Shown here piece after piece: positions 28,486 to 39,279 of a stretch of 64,000 nt of DNA; positions within the stretch are counted from its first letter, which is position 1; the number at the start of each line of letters is the position of its first letter. The DNA is taken from contig JARDYH010000002.1 in assembly GCA_029215795.1 (NCBI GenBank), positions 367,255,570 through 367,319,569 of the forward strand. Reading direction: 5' to 3'. The translations under genes and the position numbers were made by a program. Under the pieces are notes generated by a model that did no database searches, was not told the origin of the DNA, and saw nothing but the letters and a program-made list of their open reading frames with translations. Source of the DNA: Anniella stebbinsi. Its lineage: Eukaryota; Chordata; Lepidosauria; Squamata; Anniellidae.

Positions 28486-29367
28486 CTATTTCTCAATGTC
28501 CATGTCTGGAGAAATACACGAAATGCAGGTAATGTTGACAGTCCGTGAAGTGTCAATGTTCAAGTTCTCAAGAGCAACACATGTACAACACTCCTATGTA
28601 AAACAAAGACAAGATTTTTAGTAATCTACAATCACTCTCAACATACTAGTGACAACAAATTTAATATATAAAATACTTACTGGTGCGCCTCCTTTCTCGG
28701 TCATAACCTCCATCTCCTCTTCCAGAGTCTCTAGGGTTGACTGGCAAGTAGAACCGGCTGTGTCAGGACCTCCAAGCCCCATTTTCTCTATAGACAGGCT
28801 GGCCAGTTTCCTAAGTACTCCCCCATCTGCCTCCTCAGTGATGTTGGTGAACTCCCCAAGGCTGTCGGGAGTATCCGTAAGCTCTTTCTTTAGCATCATC
28901 TTGTTCAAACCACACACTGTATCAGGCCATTGATCAGTATAATCCATTCTCCAATCGACCCCTGATACTGTATCAGCCCACTGGTCGGTATAATCCATTC
29001 TCCAATCGACCCCTGATACTGTATCAGCCCACTGGTCGGTACAATCCATTCTCCAATCGACCCCTGATACTGTATCAGACCACTGTTCGGAACAATCCAT
29101 TCTCCAATCAAACCCAGATGTGGTTTCAGGAAGAGAAGACTGTCCTGTATTCAGCTTTCTAGGTTGGAGCTTCAAGGGTGCCAGTGGAAAAGAAAAACCA
29201 CAAGGCCCCACAGATAATGGTTTGCTCTCGGCTGCAGCAGAACTGTTCTGAGGATCTGGTGGATATGATGAAGACCGAATCGTACCCTTCTTTCTGGGTT
29301 TAGGCCTGCCTGGTGCCATCGGGGTAGAAAATTCCGTAGGCCTCATCGGGGTGCTGGGGGATTCCAT
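28486..29367 (-). CDS. Right-end spliced gene with 17-residue W-repeats, unknown function
   Basis: Two exons: 29367-28681 (229 codons, donor GTAAGT) and 28593-28486 (acceptor GTTTTACATAG). They join in phase 0 for about 264 residues. The ATG at 29367 matches that of the left-end gene; an upstream GTG-led frame runs to 29430. The first 26 codons lie in the terminal repeat and are nearly identical to the left gene. Residues ~80-150 hold four tandem 17-residue units of DWRMDYTDQWADTVSGV type, acidic with aromatic residues. Exon 2 adds Cys-rich ends (ECCTC and TCISC), possibly a zinc site. No lesion is seen. I do not recognise the family. The acidic/aromatic repeats would suit a transcription regulator, but that is inference. 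Confidence 0.72.
28924..29127 (-). repeat. Four 51-bp tandem repeats in right-end gene
   Basis: CCATTCTCCAATC recurs every 51 bp (28944, 28995 and onward), encoding four 17-residue units in frame. Confidence 0.9.
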
Positions 29368-29526
29368 GTTCTTCCAAAAATCAGCAACTGTGACCAACGG
29401 CTTGCCCTGGCTGTCTGAAAAGCACTGCACGCCCTGTCCTAGTGTTGGGGGCTCTGAAACCTCTTCCTATTGGCCGGGGGGCAGGTCACGAGCTATTCCT
29501 TAGCCAACTGCTGAGAGGCTGTGGGG

Positions 29527-29546
29527 AGACATGCCTGGACATGTTC
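29527..29546 (-). promoter_or_regulatory. Perfect p53 response element, right copy
   Basis: On the minus strand: GAACATGTCC then AGGCATGTCT, no spacer, full consensus match. It lies 160 bp upstream of the right-end gene's ATG, with a CCAAT box (ATTGG on the plus strand, 29469-29473) between. Confidence 0.7.
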
Positions 29547-29639
29547 CTACAGGACGTGTCACCCAGAGGGGCCCGTGTTACTGTTGAACCGTTTCCGGCC
29601 ACCTGGGGTTTGTTTACATTCGTCACTACCGGTTCTGGC

Positions 29640-29915
29640 CACATGGCGTTTGTTTACCTATGTCACTTCCGGTTCCGGCCACAAGAGGGGGTTGCATACC
29701 TATGTCACTTCCGGTTCCAGCCACATGGCGTTTGTTTACATTCGTCACTACCGGTCACGTGGTTTTGTTTTGACAGGCGATGACGCCATTTCCGGTCACG
29801 TGATGTTTGTTTACTTCCGGTCACGCGATGTTTGTTTACTTCCGGTCACGTGGTTTTGTTTTGACAGGTGGTGACGTCACTTCCGGTCACGTGGTTTTGT
29901 TTACTTCTGGTCACG
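29640..29915 (-). promoter_or_regulatory. Enhancer-like array in right terminal repeat
   Basis: Mirror of the left array: one perfect CRE (29872-29879), repeated CCGGAAGT, GTAAACAAA and CACGTGACC. The second CRE seen in the left repeat is altered here (TGGCGTCA). Confidence 0.55.
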
Positions 29916-29918
29916 TGG

Positions 29919-29962
29919 CCTCATTTGCATAATTTTGACAGCAAGTAGGGCCTATAACTACT
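29919..29962 (-). promoter_or_regulatory. Probable replication origin, right end
   Basis: Read from the right end: AGTAGT terminus and octamer ATGCAAAT at positions 33-40 (29923-29930), identical to the left end. Confidence 0.6.
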
Positions 29963-29968
29963 ACCATG
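29963..29968. repeat. Right 6-bp target-site duplication ACCATG
   Basis: Identical to 14266-14271. Confidence 0.96.
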
Positions 29969-30500
29969 GTATCCTTCTGGATAGGCTGCCTGGGCTAGGA
30001 GGCATTGCGTTCCAGTGGTTCTGGTCCTACTTGGATGGCTGATCCAGAAGGTGGGTGCTGGTGAATTATTGTTCTGTGCCTTGGCAACTATGCTTTGGGG
30101 TTCAAAAGGGTTCTATTCTACACCCCCATGTTGTTCAACATCTACATGAAACCGCTTGGGGAGGTTATCCAGAGTACGGAGGTGTCACCAAAATGCAGAT
30201 GACACACAGCTCGACCTCTCCTTTTCATCAAATCTAGACAAGGCAGCGGGTGTTCTAAATCAATGCCTGGGTGTGGCAATGGACTGGATGAGGGCCAGTA
30301 AACTGAGAGCAGACAAGACAATGGCACTGTTAATGGGTGGTTCTTCTGCCTGGATGACTGCTATTCAACCTGTTCTGCAAGGAGTGGCACATCCCCTAAA
30401 GGGTCAGGTTCTTAGTTTGCAGATGCCCTTGGATCCATCATTGTCACTGCAAGCCTCTGTAGAGCAGGGCAGCTTTGATCAGTTAGCCCTGCTCTGGTAA
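29969..30500 (+). mobile_element. L2-type LINE, right part of the Polinton's host repeat
   Basis: Continues the RT domain interrupted at 14265: GILLDRLPGLGG, then MADDTQLDLSFSS near 30190 (a one-base change from the usual YADD) and LNQCLGVAMDWMRASKL near 30260. The frame is degraded. Confidence 0.85.
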
Positions 30501-30704
30501 CCTGTCATTTTGCACTATTGCAACTTGTTATACATGACACTGCCTTTGAAAATGGCTTTCAGACAAATTGGCTTTATGAATAGCTAATATCTTCAAACAA
30601 CAAAAGCAATTAAACAATGCAAGCAAAAAGACATCCCAGACCTTTAAGCAAAATATTCTACATGTTTACTTATTGCATTTAGAAGCCACTGTGATGGAAA
30701 GGGA

Positions 30705-30893
30705 CCGTCCAGAGGTACCCCAAGGTGGTACACTAGCTGCCTTCTCTCCATTTTATCTTCACAATAACAACCCTGTGAGGTAGGTTAGGCTGAGAGTCAC
30801 CCAGGGAGCTTCCATGGCCAAGTGGGGATTAGAACCCTGATCTCACAATTCCCAGTCCAACAGTCTAGCCACTACACCATGCTGGCTCTCATG
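30705..30893 (-). mobile_element. tRNA-derived SINE
   Basis: The minus strand starts GAGAGCCAGCATGGTGTAGTGG (about 30893 inward), with an A-box-like TAGTGGCTAGACTGTTGGA and a B-box-like GGGTTCTAATCC. The body contains CACAGGGTTGTTATTGTGAAGA. This is a widespread MIR-like amniote SINE pattern. Confidence 0.72.
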
Positions 30894-30929
30894 CACTACT
30901 CCTTGAACTGTAAAACGTTTTAAATCCCC

Positions 30930-31535
30930 AAAGCCTTGAGGAGGGGGTGCAAGAGCCATAGCGTTCATATCATTCATTTGCCTGCTCTGCTGGATCAGAT
31001 TCTGTTAACGTCACCTGGTCCAAATGGGGCAGGCAGGGAGAGTGTTCACATGATGCCAGTGCTGTGCGACCGGCATAGGCTGCCAGGCGGTGTCCAAGCC
31101 CAATTCAAGGAGGTGGTTTTAACCTTCAAAGCCCTAAACTTCCTGGGACCAGGCTCCCCGAAAGACCATCTCCTCAGAGGCCCTCTTCCAGGTACCCCCC
31201 CCCCAAATGAGGTGAGGGAGGTGGCAGCTTAGCAGAGGGCCTTTGGGGAGGGCGGGGGGGGGGGGCAGCACTCCCAAAGACCATTGGTGTTGTGGCCTTT
31301 TCAGCCCAGATGAAGAATGTTTCATTATCCCAGGAATTTCAGCTGTTTGTTGTTGCTGTTGTTTTTAAATCTGTTAGTGCTTTAGTTTTTTTTAGTTTTT
31401 TACAATATGTTTTATTATGTTTTTATATCGTTATGGATTTAAGTTTCATTTTGTGAACTGCCCAGAGTGCTTTGGCTGTTGGTACAGAAATGTAACGAAA
31501 ACAAACAAAATAAATGAATGAATAAACCCTTGAAA
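30930..31535 (+). mobile_element. L2-type LINE 3' end
   Basis: Decayed text near 31060-31150 (VVLTFKALNFLGP, as in L2 C-termini). The typical 3' tail GTGAACTGCCCAGAGTGC near 31454 ends in TGAA/AATAAA repeats. A poly-G run interrupts it near 31255. Confidence 0.75.
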
Positions 31536-31539
31536 ATCT

Positions 31540-32507
31540 TGTCCCCAGGGAGCATGGGAGGCCCCGTTCAGGCTCTGCGTCCGGCAGCCCGTTGTCCTGC
31601 TGACTCGCGTGCTGGAGTCCCTTCCCCCATCGCCTCACGCCCCCTCACCAGCCTCCGCTGCCTTTGCCCTGGCGAATGACTCCAGACCCCAGGGCCTGGG
31701 TGTCGCTTTCCCTGTGTCCAAATACCCTGGGAGCCCGGGATTGCACATCTGTGCTCCCATTCCAGGAGTAGAAAAGTTTGCTGCCATGTTGATCGCGGAG
31801 ACCAGTCCTGTAAACACAAAGCAAACACGACACCCGGTTTCAGAGGCTGGAGCGAAGCCCTTCTGGGGACCCAAAACCCTTCTGGCCAGTGTTTGCCTCC
31901 CACCGCCCCTCCCCCAGGGGCTTTAGCATCCCTTGGCTAAGGCTGCACTTGGGCCCCTGCATCCCCGTCTGCCAGGCCACACAGTGGATGACCTTTGCAC
32001 CTGGGCACAGGACCTGTAGCATTAATGCCTATGAATGGTTCCCTGGCAAAACCGTGAATGGCAGCATTCCAGGCTCCGGCTTCCAGGTCATTGGTTGGCT
32101 GAGGTGCCCGTCACTCAATTACAGAAGACATCTGCAAGCACAGGCCCGGTTTCTGAGGCAGCAGAGCAATCAGCTCTCAGGCCTTTGGGATGATGCTGTA
32201 TTCAACTCTGTGTGCCTCCCCCCCCCCCCATCCCCTAGGGTGACTATATTTGGGAAACCACAAAAGAGGACACCCAGTGTGGGGGAGGGAGGCAGAAAAT
32301 GTGCTTTCTGGAGCTTCAGGAAAGTACATTGTCCCCCCCCCCCCCCACCATGCTAATGGCAGCCGCCATTAACATACAGTGGTGGGAATGAGGTGCTCTC
32401 CGGAGGCCACAGAAAGCATGCTTTCCCTCTCCTCCACTCCAGTCAGCTCCAATTGGAGTGGAGGAGGGGACAGCATGTCCTTCCTGCCCACCCCCATTGC
32501 TCCAATT
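31540..32507. other. Unassigned sequence
   Basis: No gene is supported. Near 32239, TAGGGTGACTATATTTGGGAAACC resembles the start of a MITE into which the following L1 was inserted. Poly-C runs occur at 32219 and 32332. Confidence 0.4.
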
Positions 32508-32519
32508 GGGGCCTTTTCT

Positions 32520-34975
32520 TTTCTTTTTTTTTTCGAAATAATTTTATTAATTTCAACATATAATATTAACATAAACAATAACATAAAATACATACATAAT
32601 CCTCGACAATCCCCCCCGTGCACCCCCATTCCATGAGACCTTCTCTTAATCTTTTATTCTATCCAGAAATTTATCGACTCTTTTGAAGGTGTTTGTCCCT
32701 TCCCCGTTCTTAATACATATTCCAATAGGGGACTCCATATTTCCCCAAAATCATTTTTACCAGACATTCCCCTCTTTAATTTCATTTTACAAGTCAGCAT
32801 ATCATTCAATGCCATATCCCATATTTCTTTATACCATTCTTCTATTGTATAGCTTCCTTGTCCTTTCCAATTTTTTGCAATCATTAATCTAACAGGTGTC
32901 AGGAGGTTGTTTATCAATTCTCTCTTATTTTTGTCCTCTTCCCCTTTATCCCATATTGCTAGTAGAGCAAGCTTCGGGTTTAATTCCACTTTACTTCCCA
33001 TTATTTCACTTATTTCCTTAAATACCCTTTTCCAAAATTTTTGTACATGTTCACAGCTCCACCACATATGGTAATAAGTTCCAACCTCCTGGCATCCCCT
33101 CCAACAATTTTTAGATATTTTTTTGTCTATCTGGTGAAATCTAACCGGTGTTAGATACCATCTCCACAGTACCTTATAAAAATTCTCCTTAATTCTGATC
33201 GATAACAATTTTAACATTCTTGCATTCCACAACCTCTCCCAGTTGTATTCCTTAATTTCTCCATTCACATCCTCTTCCCAAACCTTTTTTATTGCTTTAA
33301 GTGAATTTTGAAATTCCTCCTCTATCAATAATTTATATATCTCACTAGTCAACCCTTTCTTAATTTTCTTTTCTTCTTTCCTACCTTTTGACTCTATTAA
33401 GTAGGGGTGTGCACGGACCCCCCGGATCGGATCGGGACCCGGATCGGGACCTCCAATTTTGTCCTGGACCGGTTCGGACAAAATCGGAGGCCCCCCGGAC
33501 CGGATCGAGTCCGATCCCGACCCAAAAATCGTACATTTTTGGATCGGCCGCCATTTTTTTCCCCATAGACTTGCATTGCAATGCAAGTCTATGAGGAAAA
33601 AATGGCGGCGGGTGGGTAAGGGGGGGCCTAACTCCCTCCCCCCCCGGGGCCGTCCGCTGTGGACGGCCCCGGCAGGTAAACCCCCTCCCCCGCGCTCCCT
33701 ACCCCCCCTGGGGCCGCCCGCTTCCATCCGCTGGCGCCCGCGGGCGCCAGCGGATAGAAGCGGACGGCTCCGGGGGGGGGGGTAAGCCCCCTTCCCCGCC
33801 ACTTACCTTCTCGGCCCGTCCGGCGCCGGCGGCTACTACCAGCGGGCTCCGCGGCCTACTCTCGAGTAGCGCGCCGGGTGATGACATCACCTGGCGCGCC
33901 ATCCTAGAGCAGGCCGCGGAGCCTGCTGGGAGTAGTAGGCGCCGGCGCCGGACGGGAGCCGCCGGGCCGGGCAGGTAAGGGCCCCCCTCCCCCCTCCCCC
34001 CTCCGCGCGCCCCCTCCTCCCCTCCACGCACCCCCTCCTTACCTTTCCGGCCCGGCGGCTCCCGTCCGGCGCCGGCGCCTACTACTTCCAGCAGGCTCCG
34101 CGGCCTGCTCTAGAGTAGCGCGCCGGGTGATGACATCACCCGGCGCGCCATCCTAGAGCAGGCCGCGGAGCCTGCTGGGAGTAGTAGGCGCCGGCGCCGG
34201 ACGGGAGCCGCCGGGCCGGAAAGGTAAGGGCCCCCCTCCCCCCTCCGCGCGCCCCCTCCTTCCCTCCACGCACCCCCTCCTTACCTTCCCGGCCCGGTGG
34301 CTCCCGTCCGGCGCCGGCGCCTACTACTACCAGCAGGCTCCGCGGCCTGCTCTAGAGTAGCGCGCCGGGTGATGACATCACCCGGCGCGCCACCCTAGAG
34401 CAGGCCGCGGAGCCTGCTAGTAGTAGTAGGCGCCGGCGCCGGACGGGAGCCACCGGGCCGAGAAGGTAAGTGCCCCCCTCCTCCCCCCCCCGCTGTCCAC
34501 TTTCATCGGCGGGCGCCCGCTGGCGCCCGCCAATGGAAGCGGCGGTGGGCGCCAGTGGGCGCCCGCCGATCCGCCGATCCGCCGAACCGGTTCGGAGCTT
34601 TTTCGGACCGGTTCGGATTGGATCGGCCGATCCAGCTGCGGGATCGGAAATCGGATAATTTATCCGATTTCCCACTGGACCGGACTCGGATCGTGGATCG
34701 GGTCCGATCCAGTGCACATCCCTACTATTAAGTCTTCAAATCTTGTATTATTTCTACACTTTTTATTTTTCAGTTTCCATTCCTGAGTCCATTTCCCTAA
34801 TTGTATACTTTTAAACCATACTAATTTTTGACCTGTCAATAGCTCTTTAATTTGCTTATTATCCTTCAAATTTTCCATCCACTTCCCTAACTTAATTATT
34901 TCCTTATCTTTCAATCTCGCTTCAATCTCCACTTTTAACACTCTTGGGAAATTCTCCACTACTACCACCGGGGCA
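32520..34975 (-). mobile_element. 5'-truncated L1 LINE with target-site duplication
   Basis: The minus strand encodes the C-terminal part of an L1 ORF2 (WYLTPVRFHQ near 33140, CWRGCQEVGTYYHMWWSC near 33090) and a 3' A-rich tail (poly-T at 32520-32533 on plus). The upstream part resumes at 34733-34975. A 12-bp duplication GGGGCCTTTTCT flanks it (32508-32519 and 34976-34987). Split by a hAT element. Confidence 0.88.
33402..34724. mobile_element. hAT-like element with three tandem ~245-bp palindromes
   Basis: 1,323 bp with inverted ends TAGGGGTGTGCAC / GTGCACATCCCTA and a perfect 8-bp duplication CTATTAAG (33394-33401 and 34725-34732), the hAT hallmark. The flanking arms carry GGATCGG-type text on both sides. 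The centre holds three tandem near-palindromic GC-rich units whose axes (GATGACATCAC) lie at ~33881, ~34130 and ~34372. No transposase frame is recognised, so it is non-autonomous. Confidence 0.88.
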
Positions 34976-34987
34976 GGGGCCTTTTCT

Positions 34988-36165
34988 ATAATGTCCAGGA
35001 ATGACACACTTCCGACCGGAGCAATGGGGGAAGGACATACCTCCCCCACAATGCTAATGGTGGCCTTAAAGGGGAAAGTGTGTCATTGCAGGACATTATA
35101 GAAAATTTAAGAAAATCTCCCCCCCCCCCCCGACACCCAGGATAGAACCCAAACCAGGACCAATCCAGGGCAGCATTGCCTCTACCAGCCAGCTCCTTTC
35201 CCAGCTTCTATAAGTGGATCCAAACTTCTACGCCCTTCACAACCCCCCAATGCGCTCCTTCCTGGTTGCTGAAAGGCTTGGCAAACACAGGCAGAGCCTG
35301 CTAGGTAACTCCTTAAATGCCAGCGTGGCAGGTTTATTGGTGTGAGGCAATATCATTCCTTTATAAGACCAGTGGAAGGCGTGCTGGCAATGGAGATCAA
35401 AGCAAGTAGGATGTGGATGTCTCCTCTGCATCGGAAACACCTCTCCTTCCACTGCTAGATCAAGAGACCCGGGCGGGGCACTGGGGAATCCTTTCCCTGC
35501 CTGGAGCCGTGCCGGGGCATTTCCTCCCCTGCATGTGGAGCCCTCGGTGACGATCAGGGCAGTGCTGCTATGTCTGCGGTGGGCCATGGGCTGCTCACCC
35601 GCTCCTCTCCCGGCCATGCCATGGGGTGAGTCTCTTCCAGCCACACCTACGCATAATGGATGGATCCTGCTGTGTTTCCCCACTCCTGATACCTCTTGAG
35701 AGGCCACAGAATCAATGCTTTGGCATCGCCGTGCTGGGAAGGAGCCATTCACCACAGCTGCGCTGATCGGTCCCCAAACACCTGGCCCCCAGACAAGCCG
35801 AAGGGTACTTTGGAGGGAGAGACTGACATCCTTTTAAAACACTTCTCCCGCGTTTCTGCTGTGACAACACATTGATCCCACAGGATGTACCTTCAAAGAT
35901 GAACTCTTTCCATAACCAGCCCCTTCAGGCCTCCATGTTCTAGCTGGGGGTGGGGGTGGGCACATCCCTGAGGATGAACGTCCAAAGGCAATGCAGATCT
36001 CTGGCAAGAGACGTTGCCCATCAGTGACCCAGGGTGGGCACTTGTACATCTGCACCTGTTTTGTCTGGCGTGGGAAACGCCTTTCCACCACCTCATCCAA
36101 ATTTCAGCCACATTTTTAGGGAAGATTTTTTACATGTAAAGATGGCAGCTTCTCACATGACACCC
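34988..36165. other. Unassigned sequence
   Basis: No gene or well-defined repeat recognised. A minus-strand open frame of 172 codons (35237-35755) shows no known domain and is probably chance. Confidence 0.4.
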
Positions 36166-36169
36166 TCTA

Positions 36170-36856
36170 GAACATTAGAACATCAGAAGTGCCCTGAGGC
36201 TGGATCAGACCGAGGGTCCACCTAGTCCAGCACTCTGTTCACACAGTGGCCTACCAGCTATCGACCAGGGACCAACAAAGCAGGATGTAGTACAACAGCA
36301 CCCTCCTACCCATGTTCCCCAGCAACTGGTGCACACAGGCTCATTCCCTCAGATACTGGATGGAGCACATAACCATCAGAGCTAGTAGCCATTGATAGCC
36401 TTCTCCTCCTCCAGGAATTGATCCAGAATTCTAGTAGATTAGTGAGACAGCACTTGCCTTTGTAGAAGACGTGTTGATTCTTCTTCAGCAGGACATGCCA
36501 TTCTATAGGCTTACTAATTTTGTCTTTAATAATGCTTTCAACCAATTTACCTGGAACAGATCTCAAGCTAACTGGCCTGTAATTTCCCAGGTCCCCCCTG
36601 GATCCCTTTTTAAAAATTGGTGTTACATTGGCCATCCTCCAGTTCTCTGGAACAGAGGCTGAGCTTAGGGACATGTTGCATATTTTGGTTAGAAGGTCCA
36701 CAATTTCATATTTGACTTCTTTAAGAACTCTAGGATGGATACTATCTGGGCCTGGAGATTTATTTGCTTTCAATTTGTCAATAAGGTTGAGAACTTCATC
36801 TTTTGTCACCACTATTTGTCTCAGGTCCCCTCTAGAAGAGATCACTTTTATGCCTG
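36170..36856 (-). mobile_element. CR1-type LINE fragment with internal deletion
   Basis: The minus-strand frame reads KSPGPDSIHPRVLKEVKYE, NMSLSSASVPENWRMANV and GNYRPVSLRSVPGKLVE, the CR1 RT N-terminal part. It is then joined directly to the 3' untranslated region (36170-36430), so the catalytic part is missing. Confidence 0.85.
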
Positions 36857-37995
36857 ATTCTCCGAATATGCGCATTAGCCTACAGTCGAGTTTACACCTA
36901 ATGCCTATAGATGAGAGACGTGGAAGCAAATGATGGGCTCTATGCATTGCACTTTAAAGTTGTTTATATGCGTAGAATCGCATTATGAATGAAGCACAGA
37001 TCGAGGAAATGTTGACAAAAGCACCACCCTGTTTCCTGGTGGAGCTGCCCCCTCAGTTTCCCGCCGTTTGCTAACCCTGCCCACCTGAATCTCCCGCCTT
37101 TGGTTACCTGGGTTACCTGCTATTGGTCACCTGGTTCACCTCTTCCTTTGTGCACGATCGCCATTTGTAGTAGTCCCCCCCCCCAACTGCTCAGGAGTAA
37201 ATGGAAATGCAAGCCTATGGCTTCGGACAGGCTCTTACGGGATGTCTTGCTCACCCCTTTCTGATTCCTCTGGCCATGATTTCCTTTGCAATCGGCTTCT
37301 GCCCTCCTTTTAACAGCATTTGTAGAATAAAGATATTCCAGTCGTATCTCAGTAATAACTTGTCTTTTGGGGGATCTACAACATACACATGCGCACACAC
37401 ACGCTGCTCAATGTCAGGAACCCAGCAAGGGAGAGGACAATTTGTCTTAGCGGATCACTAATCATCCGCACATCCATACTCCAACCCCCTTGCTTCCTGT
37501 GAAACCACCTCCATCTGGCCCCGCATCTCGATGAAAGAAATATTCCAGTAGGGGATTTAAAATAAACTTTATTTTCAGTACAGGTTAGGTCAGCCATTCC
37601 TGGAGATTCCATTCTGAGGGACGAAGAAGAAGAAGAAGAAGGAGGAGGAGGAGGAGGAGGAGGAGGAGGAGGAGGAGGAGGAGGAGGAAGTGGGAGGGAG
37701 GAGACAGGAAATGAAAAAGAGCCACAGGGAGGTTTTCCCTGCGAAGGGGCAGTTCTTCATGCATGACATCACCACCAAACTACACCCACTATCACCGTTA
37801 ATGCGAATGCTCAGAAGTTGTTTACACTAAGATAAGGCGCTGTAACATCAAAGGAAATTAAAAGTCGCTATTTACTGCGAAATCAAAAATGCGCGCTAAC
37901 GAGGATAAAAATCGCCTGCACGCCTGATTTCAGCTTCGTTTGTAAAGAGGTAAAACTGGTAATGCGCCGTAAAGGAGGTGTAAATTGATCATCTA
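36857..37995. mobile_element. Unnamed GCGC-motif element, copy A
   Basis: Begins where CR1 stops (TCCGAATATGCGCATTAGCC) and ends before renewed CR1-like text. The middle shares, with 43435-45435, the blocks AGAATAAAGATATT.CAGT, TCTCGA.GAAAGAAA.ATTCCAGT and TCAGGTCAGCCATT-like text plus a GAA/GGA run. Both ends carry ATGCGC-type motifs like the MITE at 10597. Exact termini are not resolved; no coding capacity is recognised. Confidence 0.5.
37624..37688. repeat. (GAA)n(GGA)n microsatellite
   Basis: Purine-only triplet run. Confidence 0.95.
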
Positions 37996-38202
37996 GAGGA
38001 AGCCGCAGGTCCTCAGACTCCCTTCCTAAAAACATCAGTTCAGGCACAGGCATCTGTCCTACATCTTCTGCAGAGAAGACCAATGTGAAGAATTCATTCA
38101 GCTTCTGTTGTGTCTAATTCCTCCCCCCTTGCTCAGGGCGAAGGAATGTCAGACATTAATTCAGAATCAGATTCTGAACTCGAAGAGACATACCAGTCTG
38201 TG

Positions 38203-39279
38203 GCTCCCTCTACAAGGATGCACTTTTGCGCCCGGTTGTGCGATTATGCGCATTATCGCAGACGCGCATTTACTCCTAATCCCTCTGCACGGGAGGCGGC
38301 AAGAGGCTTTACAAGAAGTGTCCCCCTGCTGCGGTCCTGGCTGCTTCTCTCGCGGCGATCCCGGCTCCCCTGCCGGTGCCGAGTCGCTGAGGACATGCCG
38401 AGTTGCCCTCTCTGCTGGGCCCTGGAATGAAAGCGACTAGCGTGGCCGCGGCGGGCGGCTGCAGCAGGGAGGACACCGCCAGCCAGCCAGGCTTCGCACG
38501 TTAGTCAGTTTCACTCCGTGGCCACCAGCACAGGCGGTGCGGCAGGGAAATACAAAGCAGGGGAGGGAGGAGGGGAGAGCGACGAGCCAGGCAGGGTTGA
38601 GGGAGGGAGGGAGCGAGCGAGGGAGGGAGGAAACAACAGCCGGAGGGGGGAGGAGGCAGAGGAAAGGGAGGAAAGCATGCGCGGGGAGGGGGATCATCTG
38701 GCAGCGCTGAGCACGGGGGAAGGGCTGGCCGCGAGCCGGGAGGTTTATCACCTCGCCCTTGGCTGCGCTGGAGACGAGGCTGAGAAAAGTTGAGCCTTCC
38801 TCACCCCGCGAGCCGAAAGACAGAGCGAGGAGCGACCTCCTCGAGAGCTCGCTCGCTGGCTGCACGTCGGCAACTCTCCGGCACAGAACGCCATGACTGG
38901 CTGATCCCCCTCTGCTGAGAATAGCGTTTAGCCGTTCATACTGAACCCCGGGGTTGCTGAAGTTCAGGTCGGGGCATGGAGCGATCGGAAAGGGGGAGAG
39001 GAAGGAAATCTGCGCCGTTGCAGCTGGGGGAGGGCTTTTGACAGCGGCAGCAGCAGTCAAAATGCGCTTTAATGGACGGAGCAAAATAAAACTCGCTAAT
39101 TAACGCGCATTCGATAATGCGCACAATTGGGGAGATAACGCGCCTCTACGCCCCATTTGCGCTCCTCTCTTGTAGAGGTAATTTTTTAATGAGACTTGAA
39201 AGAGCTTTAAATCGCTCTTCTTGTAGAGGTAAATTTTTTAATGCGCCTTGACAGAGCTTTAAATGCCTCTTGTAGAGGC
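38203..39279. mobile_element. GCGC-rich MITE, long copy carrying a passenger segment
   Basis: Left end GCTCCCTCTACAAGG, right end CTTGTAGAGGC, flanked by AGTCTGTG and AGCCTGTG (8 bp, one mismatch). The outer parts match the short MITE at 10597-10936. About 740 bp in the middle (38310-39055) do not. Confidence 0.75.
38310..39055. other. CpG-rich passenger sequence inside the MITE
   Basis: Very GC- and CpG-rich sequence resembling a host promoter or 5' untranslated exon. It is absent from the short MITE copy, whose flanking text is continuous. No protein is recognised; the open frames on both strands overlap. Confidence 0.6.

Larger units (their letters stand above)
14272..29962. mobile_element. 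Maverick/Polinton (adintovirus-like) element, 15,691 bp
   Basis: A complete end-to-end element: AG...CT termini, long terminal inverted repeats and a perfect 6-bp ACCATG duplication. Its gene set is diagnostic of Polintons and their viral form (adintoviruses): protein-primed DNA polymerase B, retroviral-type integrase, packaging ATPase, adenain-like protease, double-jelly-roll major capsid and penton-like minor capsid proteins. Plus-strand genes run 15050-24141 and minus-strand genes 29367-24313, converging on facing poly(A) signals. A Bcl-2 homologue lies antisense in the polymerase intron. Six genes carry disabling stops or frame breaks, so this copy is a fossil. Several genes are still open, so it is not very old. 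Confidence 0.97.
29290..29962 (-). repeat. Right terminal inverted repeat
   Basis: 673 bp, inverted match of 14272-15127 with one rather than two copies of the 84-bp unit and fewer 42-bp units. It includes the first 26 codons of the right-end gene. Confidence 0.93.
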
